This document shows positions 1 to 8,173 of a stretch of 64,000 bases of DNA, one piece after another. The stretch is from Nitrospira lenta (GTDB taxonomy: Bacteria > Nitrospirota > Nitrospiria > Nitrospirales > Nitrospiraceae), in contig NZ_OUNR01000001.1 of NCBI RefSeq assembly GCF_900403705.1, positions 992,001 to 1,056,000 of the forward strand. Reading direction: 5' to 3'. Below the pieces are notes generated by a model, which had not been told where the DNA came from, ran no database searches, and saw only the letters and a program-made list of their open reading frames with translations. The translations under genes were made by a program, and so were the position numbers. Position 1 is the first letter of the stretch. Each line of letters starts with the position of its first letter.

Positions 1-1246
1 TGTTGACAACCCAGTTACCCCACTTGTCTTTCTCAAGTAACGATGGTGCCAGATGGTAGTATCGGAATCCGCCACCGCCGTTCCACCCAACAGCCTCGGT
101 AATACCGCCCTTGTCCTCACCATCAATGACCTTCTTGATCCGAGGAATAATGTGCGTCTGGCAGTGCTCGCCTAATTCAACCATAATCCAGCGCCGCCCC
201 ATCTTATGAGCCACCGCGCCCGTGGTGCCGGAGCCGGCGAAAGAGTCGAGAACCAAATCTTCTGGATCAGTCGCCAATGTTAAAATTCGGCGGAGTAGTT
301 TTTCAGGCTTCGGAGTTTGAAACACATCTGATTTGTCGCCGAACATTGCTTTTAGATCAATGCTTGCTTCCTTGTTGCTTCCTGTCTCCTCATGTGTCCA
401 CCAGGTGTTTGCCGTGAGGCCGTCTTCCATTTCTGAGAGAAACTTTTTCAGCATGGGACGCCCTTCACCACTACGTCCAAAAGTAATTCGTTTGTCTGCA
501 AGCCAAGTTAGATATTGAGCTTCATTGCACCGCCAATAGCGTCCCTTTGGCGGGAAAAACTCCTGACCTGTTGGGCCTTTTATGGCGAATTGGCCAGCTG
601 AATAAAATTTCCCAGCTGATAAATTCTCAGCTTTCCAGGAACCTCGCGGATCATTGTCAGAATTGCTGAACTTTTGGATTTGCTCCTGTGTGCGTGGGAG
701 CTTTCTTACAGTGAAGGTATCGATCTCCTTTGCGTAGACCAGGACATGATCATGCGTATTAGACAAATGCTTGGCGGTTTGGTTGGAAGTGTAGGCTTTT
801 TGCCAAACGATATTCGCAACAAAGTTTCTCCTACCAAAGACTTCATCACATAGCACACGAAGGTAGTGGCACTCGTTGTCGTCGATCGTCATCCAAATTG
901 AACCATCGCTTCTTAACAGATTGCGCAAAAGATCTAGTCGGTCATACATCAACGAAAGCCAAATAGAGTGCTCCAAACCATCGTCATAATGCTCGAATGC
1001 GCTGCCCGTGTTATAGGGCGGATCGATGTAAATGCACTTGACCTTGCCGGTGAACTCCTGTTCAAGGGCCTTCAAGGCAAGGAGGTTGTCGCCGAAGATG
1101 AGCCGGTTGTCGAATAGGTCGTGATCGGTGACCCGATGCGACGCGTGGTAGGACTTCTCGCGGTCCTCCAGCAGGATGCGCGGCTCCAGCTTCGGCCGGT
1201 TCTCTTTCCCAATCCAGGTGAGTTCGAGTTTTGGTTTTCTTGTCAT
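1..1246 (-). CDS. N6-adenine DNA methyltransferase, type III Mod-like (partial, C-terminus beyond the window)
   Basis: Beta-class adenine methyltransferase that would transfer methyl from S-adenosylmethionine to adenine in a restriction-modification or related defence system. The open frame of about 415 codons runs off the left edge, so the C-terminus is missing. DPPY (in YIDPPYNTG) lies near residue 73 and the SAM motif FAGSGTT near residue 336. The order DPPY, target-recognition region, FxGxG is that of the beta class and of type III Mod subunits. A TAG two codons before the ATG fixes the start. It follows the protease gene by 16 bases on the same strand. A type III Res subunit is not visible and may lie beyond the edge. 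A degraded copy of its first 50 codons sits at 4967. Confidence 0.9.
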   Translation of the reverse strand, partial: MTRKPKLELTWIGKENRPKLEPRILLEDREKSYHASHRVTDHDLFDNRLIFGDNLLALKALEQEFTGKVKCIYIDPPYNTGSAFEHYDDGLEHSIWLSLMYDRLDLLRNLLRSDGSIWMTIDDNECHYLRVLCDEVFGRRNFVANIVWQKAYTSNQTAKHLSNTHDHVLVYAKEIDTFTVRKLPRTQEQIQKFSNSDNDPRGSWKAENLSAGKFYSAGQFAIKGPTGQEFFPPKGRYWRCNEAQYLTWLADKRITFGRSGEGRPMLKKFLSEMEDGLTANTWWTHEETGSNKEASIDLKAMFGDKSDVFQTPKPEKLLRRILTLATDPEDLVLDSFAGSGTTGAVAHKMGRRWIMVELGEHCQTHIIPRIKKVIDGEDKGGITEAVGWNGGGGFRYYHLAPSLLEKDKWGNWVVN

Positions 1247-1262
1247 TGTCTAATGAGACCAA

Positions 1263-3593
1263 TCACGTGCGTGTTCTCACTCGAACACGTTCTCTCTGGC
1301 GAACCTGGAGCATGGTATTAATTTGAGTATAAAGGCGGGCTTCCTGGTTCTCTCGGTCGCTCATTCGGATAGCCAATGCATACCGCTCATCGATAGAGTT
1401 GTCCCCTACCCAGCCATAATCGTTACGTGTCACTACTACAAAAAGCTGCCCAGACAGTCTTTTCCTAAGTGTCCACGTCGCCGATTGGACAGTGCCTTTT
1501 GAACGGATACTCGCCCCATACGCCCACTTATTGCTTCCCCATTCGCTCATCCGCTCATATTCATCTCGGGATGTGGCTCGATTGAACATTTTGACGACCG
1601 CAGCAAGCGATTCTGCCTTGACCACTCTAAAATCCATTCGGACAGCCTTATAATCCACTCGCGTCGTTTTCACTGGAGGGCAGTATGCGAGGGCAACAGT
1701 CAATTGGCGCCGCCTTGATCGCGGCGTCCCGTTTAGAAAGCCATCGGGTATTGGCAATTCATAGAAATGATGACGCTTGTCAGCAAGAGCCTCCTCGGCA
1801 ATCAGAATTAATTCCTCCTCCGTGGAACGGTAAAGACTTGAGGGATTGACCATGCCATAGCCAACAGTTCGGCTCAGGCGCTCCTCATCTTTATCGAAAA
1901 GCACCGCGGAGGCCGGAGGAATCTTGGCGTTGGCGACCAGCACTGCCCTGACTAAATTTATGCTACTGTTGGCCGGCAATTCTCCAAGTGTTCGAGCAGC
2001 TAGATGCGCGACATGGGGTGCTGCGTAGCTAGTACCGCTAGCATCGGAAAGCAATCGGCCATCGGTCAGAAATGCTCTTGATGTCGATAGCTCCCCCAAC
2101 CGCTGAGTTACACGATGCCCCGTTACCAAATGCAATGCCCAGTTCCCTCCATAGCTCACAAGATCGGGCTTGATTGCACCTTTGGCGGATGCTCCACACC
2201 GGGTAAATGGAGATGGTTGATCTCGTTGAGCGATAGGACGCTCTCGTGGGTCATGTGGCCAACGCGATGAATTTGCCGTCTGATCCCAGCGGGCTATACT
2301 TCCGACGGTTAACGCATTCAGGGCAGGAGCCGGATCAATTAGAGAAGCATCATCTCTGAGTAGATATTCCGGGTACTCGGAGCGTAGCCAATCTGAAGGA
2401 ACATCGTTAAAGTTGCCGGTTGGAATCACAAACAGAACATCTAATTCGCGAGAGAGTCGATCCAGTGTGTAGGCCAACCACTTCACACGACCACCGGTAT
2501 AAGGTTTATTTACATCACCATAGGAGAGATTGAAAATGCGGCAGCGGTACTGCTCATGAAAATAGCGAACCGCTTCTTCCACTAGATTTTCGATCAAGCG
2601 TGGATTGCCTTCTGCCTGAGCATCTAGAATGCGACCAGAAAGAAGTCGTAGCTGTGGTTCAAACGACCGCGATTCGAAACATTCCTCAACATCACCATAG
2701 AGAGCAATTCCGGCAACATGTGTACCGTGGCCTTGATCATCATCGGCAGAACGATCCGGAGGCAGAAAGCCTTGTGCATCTGCCATTGCCATTCTGATCA
2801 TTGGGTGCCCCGATGCAACTCCACTATCTAGAACAGCAATGAATGGTGCGTTTGCAGGCGGGGCAGGGATATTCCCCACTTGTTGGATATCGAACTGTAG
2901 CGCCTCAATCTCTAACTGAAATCTTGGAGGCAGATCAACCGTGCGGACGTCTCGATGGTGCAACAAGCGCAACGCTTGTTCCTGGCTTGCTCGAACTCGA
3001 TACAACACAAGGCTATCGACATTGATACTATCTAGATTTTCTATGCCCTCCTGACCCAACCAAAAATTAAAGTGATTGATCATTTCCCTTCTAGAGGTGT
3101 TTGTGCGAATGGGCCATAGCTCGACATCAAGCATGAAATTGTCTCTTGCTGGCAATCCTTCATGCTGAAGCGCCCAGCCCTTACGATCTTCTTCAGTCCA
3201 ATTCTCAAAAGCCTGAAGTGCAAAAAATATTTCCTTTCGCGTTATCTGGCGGCCTCGCTCCAGTGTCGCAAGTCGTGCTTCAAAGGTCTCCAATGCTTCA
3301 ATATTCGCGAATGCCAACGCATAGCCACCGTCCTCTTGACTGATAACCTCAACCCCATTGATCCTTTCAAGTTGATCTGGAGCAAAACTCCCAATTTGGA
3401 GTTTGAACAATAATCGATCGTCAAATCCACCAAGGCTCTGAGTGGCAGATTCACGGGCACGCTCAAGGCTTGCGTGGAGTCGGCGTGCATGTGCGGGAAT
3501 GTTTTCTGGTGGTCGCGTGATAACGCGTCCGACTGGGCGTTTCTCATTAACCGGCTGTTCTCGATCAATCTTCAGATGCGGATAAGCGGGCAT
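1263..3593 (-). CDS. ietS: S8 family subtilisin-like protease, IetS-like defence protein
   Basis: Predicted serine protease of 776 residues. The subtilase triad is visible: Asp in AVLDSGVA near residue 255, His in GHGTHVAGIA near 289 and Ser in SGTSYAAPHVAH near 520. There is no signal peptide, so a cytoplasmic role is likely. About 230 N-terminal residues precede the catalytic domain and about 230 follow it. The start overlaps the end of the AAA+ ATPase gene by 29 bases, implying translational coupling. An AAA+ ATPase paired with a subtilase matches the IetAS pair, known from Agrobacterium plasmid incompatibility and later reported as antiviral. Function here is inferred from that pairing and from the surrounding island; the target protein is unknown. 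Confidence 0.85.
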   Translation of the reverse strand: MPAYPHLKIDREQPVNEKRPVGRVITRPPENIPAHARRLHASLERARESATQSLGGFDDRLLFKLQIGSFAPDQLERINGVEVISQEDGGYALAFANIEALETFEARLATLERGRQITRKEIFFALQAFENWTEEDRKGWALQHEGLPARDNFMLDVELWPIRTNTSRREMINHFNFWLGQEGIENLDSINVDSLVLYRVRASQEQALRLLHHRDVRTVDLPPRFQLEIEALQFDIQQVGNIPAPPANAPFIAVLDSGVASGHPMIRMAMADAQGFLPPDRSADDDQGHGTHVAGIALYGDVEECFESRSFEPQLRLLSGRILDAQAEGNPRLIENLVEEAVRYFHEQYRCRIFNLSYGDVNKPYTGGRVKWLAYTLDRLSRELDVLFVIPTGNFNDVPSDWLRSEYPEYLLRDDASLIDPAPALNALTVGSIARWDQTANSSRWPHDPRERPIAQRDQPSPFTRCGASAKGAIKPDLVSYGGNWALHLVTGHRVTQRLGELSTSRAFLTDGRLLSDASGTSYAAPHVAHLAARTLGELPANSSINLVRAVLVANAKIPPASAVLFDKDEERLSRTVGYGMVNPSSLYRSTEEELILIAEEALADKRHHFYELPIPDGFLNGTPRSRRRQLTVALAYCPPVKTTRVDYKAVRMDFRVVKAESLAAVVKMFNRATSRDEYERMSEWGSNKWAYGASIRSKGTVQSATWTLRKRLSGQLFVVVTRNDYGWVGDNSIDERYALAIRMSDRENQEARLYTQINTMLQVRQRERVRVRTRT

Positions 3594-4596
3594 TCTTGCT
3601 CTTCCCCATCTTCAGCCGTGTATCTCTTGGGATTTCGCGTTCGTGTGCTCGTTTAAGATGTCCGATCGATAGAAACTCTTGGCCTTTAAGAATCATCTCT
3701 TTAATGGCTCTGCGCAAAATACGTTCAATGTCGGCATGGGATCTGCCCTTAAATAGAGTCAGTACTTTCTTGTCGTTTGCTTCAAAATCGCGACGGACTC
3801 CACGTGATTTCAGCCCAAGAAGCTCGACAGTCTCCTTTCCACTTGGCGGTGGAAATACAACAACCTCTTCAAATCGTCGCCAAATAGCCGAATCCAGAAT
3901 TCCTTCGTGATTCGTTGCAGCAATGATTAAACTCTTGCCTTGGTAAGCATCAAGCATTTGAAGCACGGCATTAACCACACGCTTGAGTTCGCCATGCTCA
4001 CTAGCATCGGCACGCTCTTTCCCCAAAGCGTCAAATTCATCAAACAGTGCAACCGTTGAGATGCTTTCAATAAAATCAAAGACTTTTCGTAGGTTAGCAG
4101 CGGTTTCTCCCAGGTAGGAGGACACCACGCTGTCCAGTCGAATGAGTGCTAATGGGCGGTCCAGTTCCGTAGCAATTACTTCAGCAGTAACGGTCTTTCC
4201 ACAGCCGGGAGGCCCACAGAAGAGTAAGCGGTCGGAAGGGCGCATGCCATAACTTCTTAAAACATCTCCCCGGTTATGCTGCTCCAATACATCTTCCACA
4301 ACCTGTTTTGCCTCTGGCGTAAGCACCACTTCATCCATTCGGCGCGCGGGCTCCCGTACAATTAGCAAAGGCAGCCCGCGCTCTTGATCGATGGGGATGT
4401 GCTCCTTTAAGCCATGTCGTAATGGCTGAGGCTGAAAGGTATCTCCATAAAGGATGCGCTCAAGGTCATTCGCAAGGAGATGATGCTGTTTTTCACGCTC
4501 TTCCTGAATAATGGCTTCAGATGCCTGACGAAAAGCAGCGGTATCTCCATTAGCCCCTGCCTTTATCAACTGCCTTAATATCTTGCCACTAGCCAT
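3565..4596 (-). CDS. ietA: AAA+ ATPase, IetA-like partner of the S8 protease
   Basis: AAA+ ATPase of 343 residues. Walker A is GPPGCGKT near residue 128 and Walker B is ALFDEFDALG near 187. A sensor-1-like stretch IIAATNHEG and an arginine-finger-like IWRRFEEVV follow. The single AAA module resembles SpoVK/FtsH-type ATPases that remodel or sort proteins. Its 3' end overlaps the protease start by 29 bases, so the two proteins are probably made together, with the ATPase controlling or feeding the protease. The N-terminal 100 residues are charged and match nothing I recognise. The gene lies just downstream of a fossil R-M fragment, suggesting that the pair sits at a recombination junction. Confidence 0.85.
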   Translation of the reverse strand: MASGKILRQLIKAGANGDTAAFRQASEAIIQEEREKQHHLLANDLERILYGDTFQPQPLRHGLKEHIPIDQERGLPLLIVREPARRMDEVVLTPEAKQVVEDVLEQHNRGDVLRSYGMRPSDRLLFCGPPGCGKTVTAEVIATELDRPLALIRLDSVVSSYLGETAANLRKVFDFIESISTVALFDEFDALGKERADASEHGELKRVVNAVLQMLDAYQGKSLIIAATNHEGILDSAIWRRFEEVVVFPPPSGKETVELLGLKSRGVRRDFEANDKKVLTLFKGRSHADIERILRRAIKEMILKGQEFLSIGHLKRAHEREIPRDTRLKMGKSKNARLSASED

Positions 4597-4713
4597 GAGA
4601 GGACTCTCCGATAAGTATGGAGGCGTAGTTTACTACCTCTCAAAGAACCGTGGTAGAGAAAGTTGACCGTCCCTTGCGGTGAGTTCGTCTTTCCCTGTGT
4701 TCACCCAGGGTTC

Positions 4714-4967
4714 TCACTGTACCTGCCTTCGAACTGAAAAATAACCGCTGCGAACTCACCTTTTGTTCTAGCCTTCCCTCAATCTCGTTGACCGGGTGCT
4801 CGACCTCGCGTGCACCTTGAAGCGAGCCGGTTGTCGCATAGGTCATGGCCAGTCAGCCGATGCGGGGCATTGTAAGACTTCTCGTGGTCCTCCAGTAGGA
4901 TGCTCGGCTCCAGCTTCGGCCGGTTCTCCTACCCAAACCAGGTGAGTTCGAGCTTAGTCTTTGCCAT
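4714..4967 (-). pseudogene. Fossil hybrid: methyltransferase N-terminus joined to helicase C-terminus
   Basis: Read on the minus strand from 4967, this segment begins like the methyltransferase at 1246: it encodes KLELTWFG, a TAG stop, then ENRPKLEP and HDLCDNRL. Immediately after DNRL it changes into a copy of the helicase C-terminus (EIEGRLEQKVSSQ against EIEGKLQQKVGSQ at the end of the gene at 8174). A one-base insertion follows, and then the equivalent of the helicase stop at 4714-4716. It is therefore a deletion scar between a methyltransferase and a helicase gene that once followed it in the same direction. It starts 10 bases past the OLD nuclease stop. It cannot make a functional protein. 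Confidence 0.85.
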
Positions 4968-4976
4968 TCGCTTTGC

Positions 4977-6845
4977 CTATTCCGTCGCGCTGAGTGCCTG
5001 TCCAAGCGTCTGCAACCATAGTCGCACTTCATTGTCTGGATCAATCTGAGTGAGATATTGAGGTGTCATTTTAAGGGTAAAGTGACCGCACAGTCGCCGT
5101 TTGGCATTCGAAACCTTTTTCCCCAACTTTTCTTGATTGGCCTGGAGATCAGCCCACGTCTGAGTTGTGTCGCTCGCTTCGTGTAGGGCTTTGGCTAAAA
5201 GTACAGGCACATCCTCAAACGCGTGACCGGCACCAGAATACGAAGGGCACTCTGCCTTAATCACATCTGGATGGATGTAATTCTCAATTTCTCTTTTCTT
5301 TGTTATCCAGGCGGTGCAGTTACTCCGCTGGCTTAGCTGTGTCGCGATTGGTTGATATTTGGGGGAGGCTGGCGGTTCCGTATCTCTATCCATCAGGTAA
5401 AACTCAGGCCTGTTGAAGCCCTTAAGTCTGGATACCCAGAGGTCGAGGTTACTTCCTCCCAATGGTACAAAGACCAACCTTCCATCTTCCTCCGCTTCTT
5501 CCAAATCAGGCACTGATTCGCCTGCCTGATTGAGGATTCGAGATATTTCTTTAAGAAACGTGATGTCATGCCTGCCTTCAACACCCCAAAATGCCTTAAT
5601 ACCGTGATCAGGTAAAACTCCAAGTGACGCAGTAATCTCGGTAAGGGTCCCCTCATCATGCCCACTGTGGATATCAGGCCAGCCATTTCTCTGCGTCACA
5701 AAACGAAGGGAACTCTGGGGAAAGCTCCGAGCTAAGACTGGGGTATGCGTGGTCAAGATCACTTGGCAACCGTCATTACTTGCTAGATCTTGAATTGCAT
5801 CGACAAGCAGTCTCTGGTTGTGTGGATGCTGACTTGTTTCAGGCTCTTCTATGGCATAGATGATATTGCTGGCTTTGCCCTCCGCATCCTTTTCTGCCTG
5901 TGCGCGAAAGAAATTTAGGAGTACAAGCCTGCGAGTGCCACTGCCACGTTTATTGATCGGAATGTCGTTGTCTCCGGTTAGGCTGACCGAAAAGAGGCTA
6001 TCCCAATTCTTGTTTGTGACCCTGGGGGTTAATTCCCTTGCCAATTCAGGGTTCATCTCGGCAATCTTTTCAACCGTCTTGTTGGCTATGCTTTGCACTT
6101 CCTGCTTGACGCGCTGCGCAATGATGTTGAGTGTATCCTCTTGCGATTTGATGGCTTCTTTGATGGCTAATTTCAACGGATCCTGCGCCTCAGAATCTTG
6201 GTCTGTACTTGGCCTGTCAGATTTAAATAAAGCGAAGACTGGGAAATGCTTTCTCAACTGCTCCCAGATCCTTTCTGCAGCCTCTGACTTTAACTCAATC
6301 TCAATCTGTTGACGCTCCAAATCGGCAGCATGGTTCCAGATGGCCCTTCGGAGGGAAGTATTGATGGTCTGATTCACAGTTTTCAGATCAACACTGAGGT
6401 CTTTCGCTCGCTGCTTCAACTTGGCATTGGTGAGAGTTAGCAGATCGTCATACTTGTCAGCGGTTGGATGATACGCAAGGGCATAGACAGTCGCGGCTTT
6501 TACCTTACCTGTTCCAGTGCATGTAAAAACCTTCTTCGCCACAAACCGACCGCTCTGATCCAATAGATATTCGCTCGCCAAATCTGTTGGGTATTGCTCA
6601 TCAATTACAATCTGGCTGGGGAGATCATCAAACACACAGGTGATGTCTACCTTCTGATCGGTTGCATGAACACAGCGGTCGTCTTGCTCAGGCACAAGAT
6701 CATTCAAGAAGATATTCATAGCATCCAGCAATGACGACTTCCCTGAGTCATTCTTGCCAATGAGCACGACGAGATCATCGAGGTCTACCGAGGTTTCTTC
6801 CTTATAGCCACGGAAATGGGACAATCTCAGCTGAACTAGGCGCAC
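4977..6845 (-). CDS. OLD-family ATP-dependent nuclease (ABC ATPase plus TOPRIM)
   Basis: Protein of 622 residues with an SMC/ABC-like N-terminal ATPase: FRGYKEETSVDLDDL, then Walker A GKNDSGKSS near residues 31-39. A long helical middle follows. The ABC signature and Walker B region is around RGSGTRRLVLLNFF and YAIEEPETSQHP, with a His switch in TTHTPVLA. The C-terminal TOPRIM domain has VEGRHD near 421 and the acidic motif MDRDTE near 485, the metal-binding residues of OLD nucleases. The family includes phage P2 Old and GajA of Gabija. No UvrD-like GajB neighbours it, so Gabija is not supported. It lies 33 bases after the DUF2130 gene, in one run of defence genes. Confidence 0.85.
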   Translation of the reverse strand: MRLVQLRLSHFRGYKEETSVDLDDLVVLIGKNDSGKSSLLDAMNIFLNDLVPEQDDRCVHATDQKVDITCVFDDLPSQIVIDEQYPTDLASEYLLDQSGRFVAKKVFTCTGTGKVKAATVYALAYHPTADKYDDLLTLTNAKLKQRAKDLSVDLKTVNQTINTSLRRAIWNHAADLERQQIEIELKSEAAERIWEQLRKHFPVFALFKSDRPSTDQDSEAQDPLKLAIKEAIKSQEDTLNIIAQRVKQEVQSIANKTVEKIAEMNPELARELTPRVTNKNWDSLFSVSLTGDNDIPINKRGSGTRRLVLLNFFRAQAEKDAEGKASNIIYAIEEPETSQHPHNQRLLVDAIQDLASNDGCQVILTTHTPVLARSFPQSSLRFVTQRNGWPDIHSGHDEGTLTEITASLGVLPDHGIKAFWGVEGRHDITFLKEISRILNQAGESVPDLEEAEEDGRLVFVPLGGSNLDLWVSRLKGFNRPEFYLMDRDTEPPASPKYQPIATQLSQRSNCTAWITKKREIENYIHPDVIKAECPSYSGAGHAFEDVPVLLAKALHEASDTTQTWADLQANQEKLGKKVSNAKRRLCGHFTLKMTPQYLTQIDPDNEVRLWLQTLGQALSATE

Positions 6846-6878
6846 ATAGACCTCTTTTGTCGTCCGGTCAGAGTGTAT

Positions 6879-8159
6879 TCACAGTGGTGTGATATTATTT
6901 CCCGGTGGGTTCAAAGCAGGAAGCTCCAGCCCCTCTATCTCTTGAATCGTTTTTCCTGCAATCCCCTGCAAATCTCCGTACATCCCCGCTGTCGCTTGCA
7001 TGACCCGATCAATCTGCTCTTCTCGCTTCGCCCATTGCTTGATGATGGCCTTCTTCTCTTTATCGAGATCCTCCTGCATGGAGGAGAACGCCTCGACAAT
7101 TGCCTCGACCCGATGACGGAAGCGAGGTCCGGTCAGGTATTGATAGACCATTTCCGTTTTCGTCTGCTGCCCCTCGGACGCTTGACGGGCTGAGGCGACT
7201 TCGATGAGCGTGTGGCGGAGCGTGAGGGCGACAGGAAGTACCGTTTTGGTATGCGTGACCCAGACGTTCTCGACTAACCCGAATGTTTCTATTTCTTTGG
7301 GGAGCGATTGGCTCACGATCACGGCAATCTCTGCTTTGGCCGCCCGCTGGTCTTCGCGAAGCTTAGCCAGCCAGCCGTCGCTCCAGTTCTTGGTTCGCTT
7401 CGACTCCCAGATGATCGTCCCGCAAGGTTGTCCGTTCGGTCCGACAACATGCTGAAGGGCATCACCGCCATGCTCACCTTTGGGAACGGGCTCGATGGTA
7501 TCCCGTGGAAACTTTGCCCGTAAGAGAGCTTCTAGTTCTAATTCCTGAACTTCCCCTTGAAGCTGCTGCGAACCCTGCTCGGCCTTTCGCTTCAGCTCCT
7601 CGATCTGCTTCTGCATGGAAGAGATCGTTTGCTCCGCTTCCATAACCTTGAGCTTCAGCCCTTCCTCGGCTTCTTTCTTCGCCTGTTCTCGGGTGGTCGC
7701 GAGTCCCTCTTGGACCCGCTTTTCAACTGTCAGCTCCAATTCACGCTTGGCGTCGTCGAGCTCGCGTTGTTTGCGAAGAAGATCGGCTTGCGCTTTTTGC
7801 GCCTCGGTCAATTTGACGTTCTGCTGAATGATAACTTCTTGGAGATCGGCAAGAGCCTGCGTCTTTTGGTCAATATCTGTCTGAAGAACCAGCTTCGCTT
7901 TCTTCCCTTCTTCAACCGAAATCTTGCCTCGTTCCAGCTTGAGCTTTTCTGCCACCTGATCATCGATTGTCTGCTGTGCCCTGGAAAGTGCTTCCTCCCG
8001 CTCGCGCAAAGCAGCATCGCGTTTCGCAACATCGGCATCTTTCTGAGCCAGTTGCTTCTGGTATTCGCGGCGTGTGGATTCGATCAATGGAGCTGCGAGA
8101 GACTCCGTGAGTTTGATCTCGGTCTTACAGTTGGGACAGATGATGGTTGGTTCGCTCAT
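6879..8159 (-). CDS. DUF2130 protein, predicted PD-(D/E)XK-like nuclease with coiled coil
   Basis: Protein of 426 residues. An N-terminal zinc-knuckle-like CPNC near residue 9 precedes a long charged coiled coil (about 30-210). The DUF2130 core follows: GGDALQHV near 232, then IIWESKRTKNW with Glu-x-Lys near 251-254. The D...ExK arrangement is what the PD-(D/E)XK nuclease fold shows, so DNA cleavage is a reasonable inference, not a demonstration. It starts 14 bases after the helicase stop and ends 33 bases before the OLD nuclease, so the three are probably co-transcribed. A cysteine pair plus coiled coil suggests a DNA- or complex-binding arm. DUF2130 proteins have no firmly established role that I know of. 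Confidence 0.8.
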   Translation of the reverse strand: MSEPTIICPNCKTEIKLTESLAAPLIESTRREYQKQLAQKDADVAKRDAALREREEALSRAQQTIDDQVAEKLKLERGKISVEEGKKAKLVLQTDIDQKTQALADLQEVIIQQNVKLTEAQKAQADLLRKQRELDDAKRELELTVEKRVQEGLATTREQAKKEAEEGLKLKVMEAEQTISSMQKQIEELKRKAEQGSQQLQGEVQELELEALLRAKFPRDTIEPVPKGEHGGDALQHVVGPNGQPCGTIIWESKRTKNWSDGWLAKLREDQRAAKAEIAVIVSQSLPKEIETFGLVENVWVTHTKTVLPVALTLRHTLIEVASARQASEGQQTKTEMVYQYLTGPRFRHRVEAIVEAFSSMQEDLDKEKKAIIKQWAKREEQIDRVMQATAGMYGDLQGIAGKTIQEIEGLELPALNPPGNNITPL

Positions 8160-8173
8160 AGCCGTCCTCGTCC

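Noticed and set aside
1-1246. Complete type III restriction-modification system
   Set aside because: Only the Mod-like subunit is visible; no Res subunit lies in the window.
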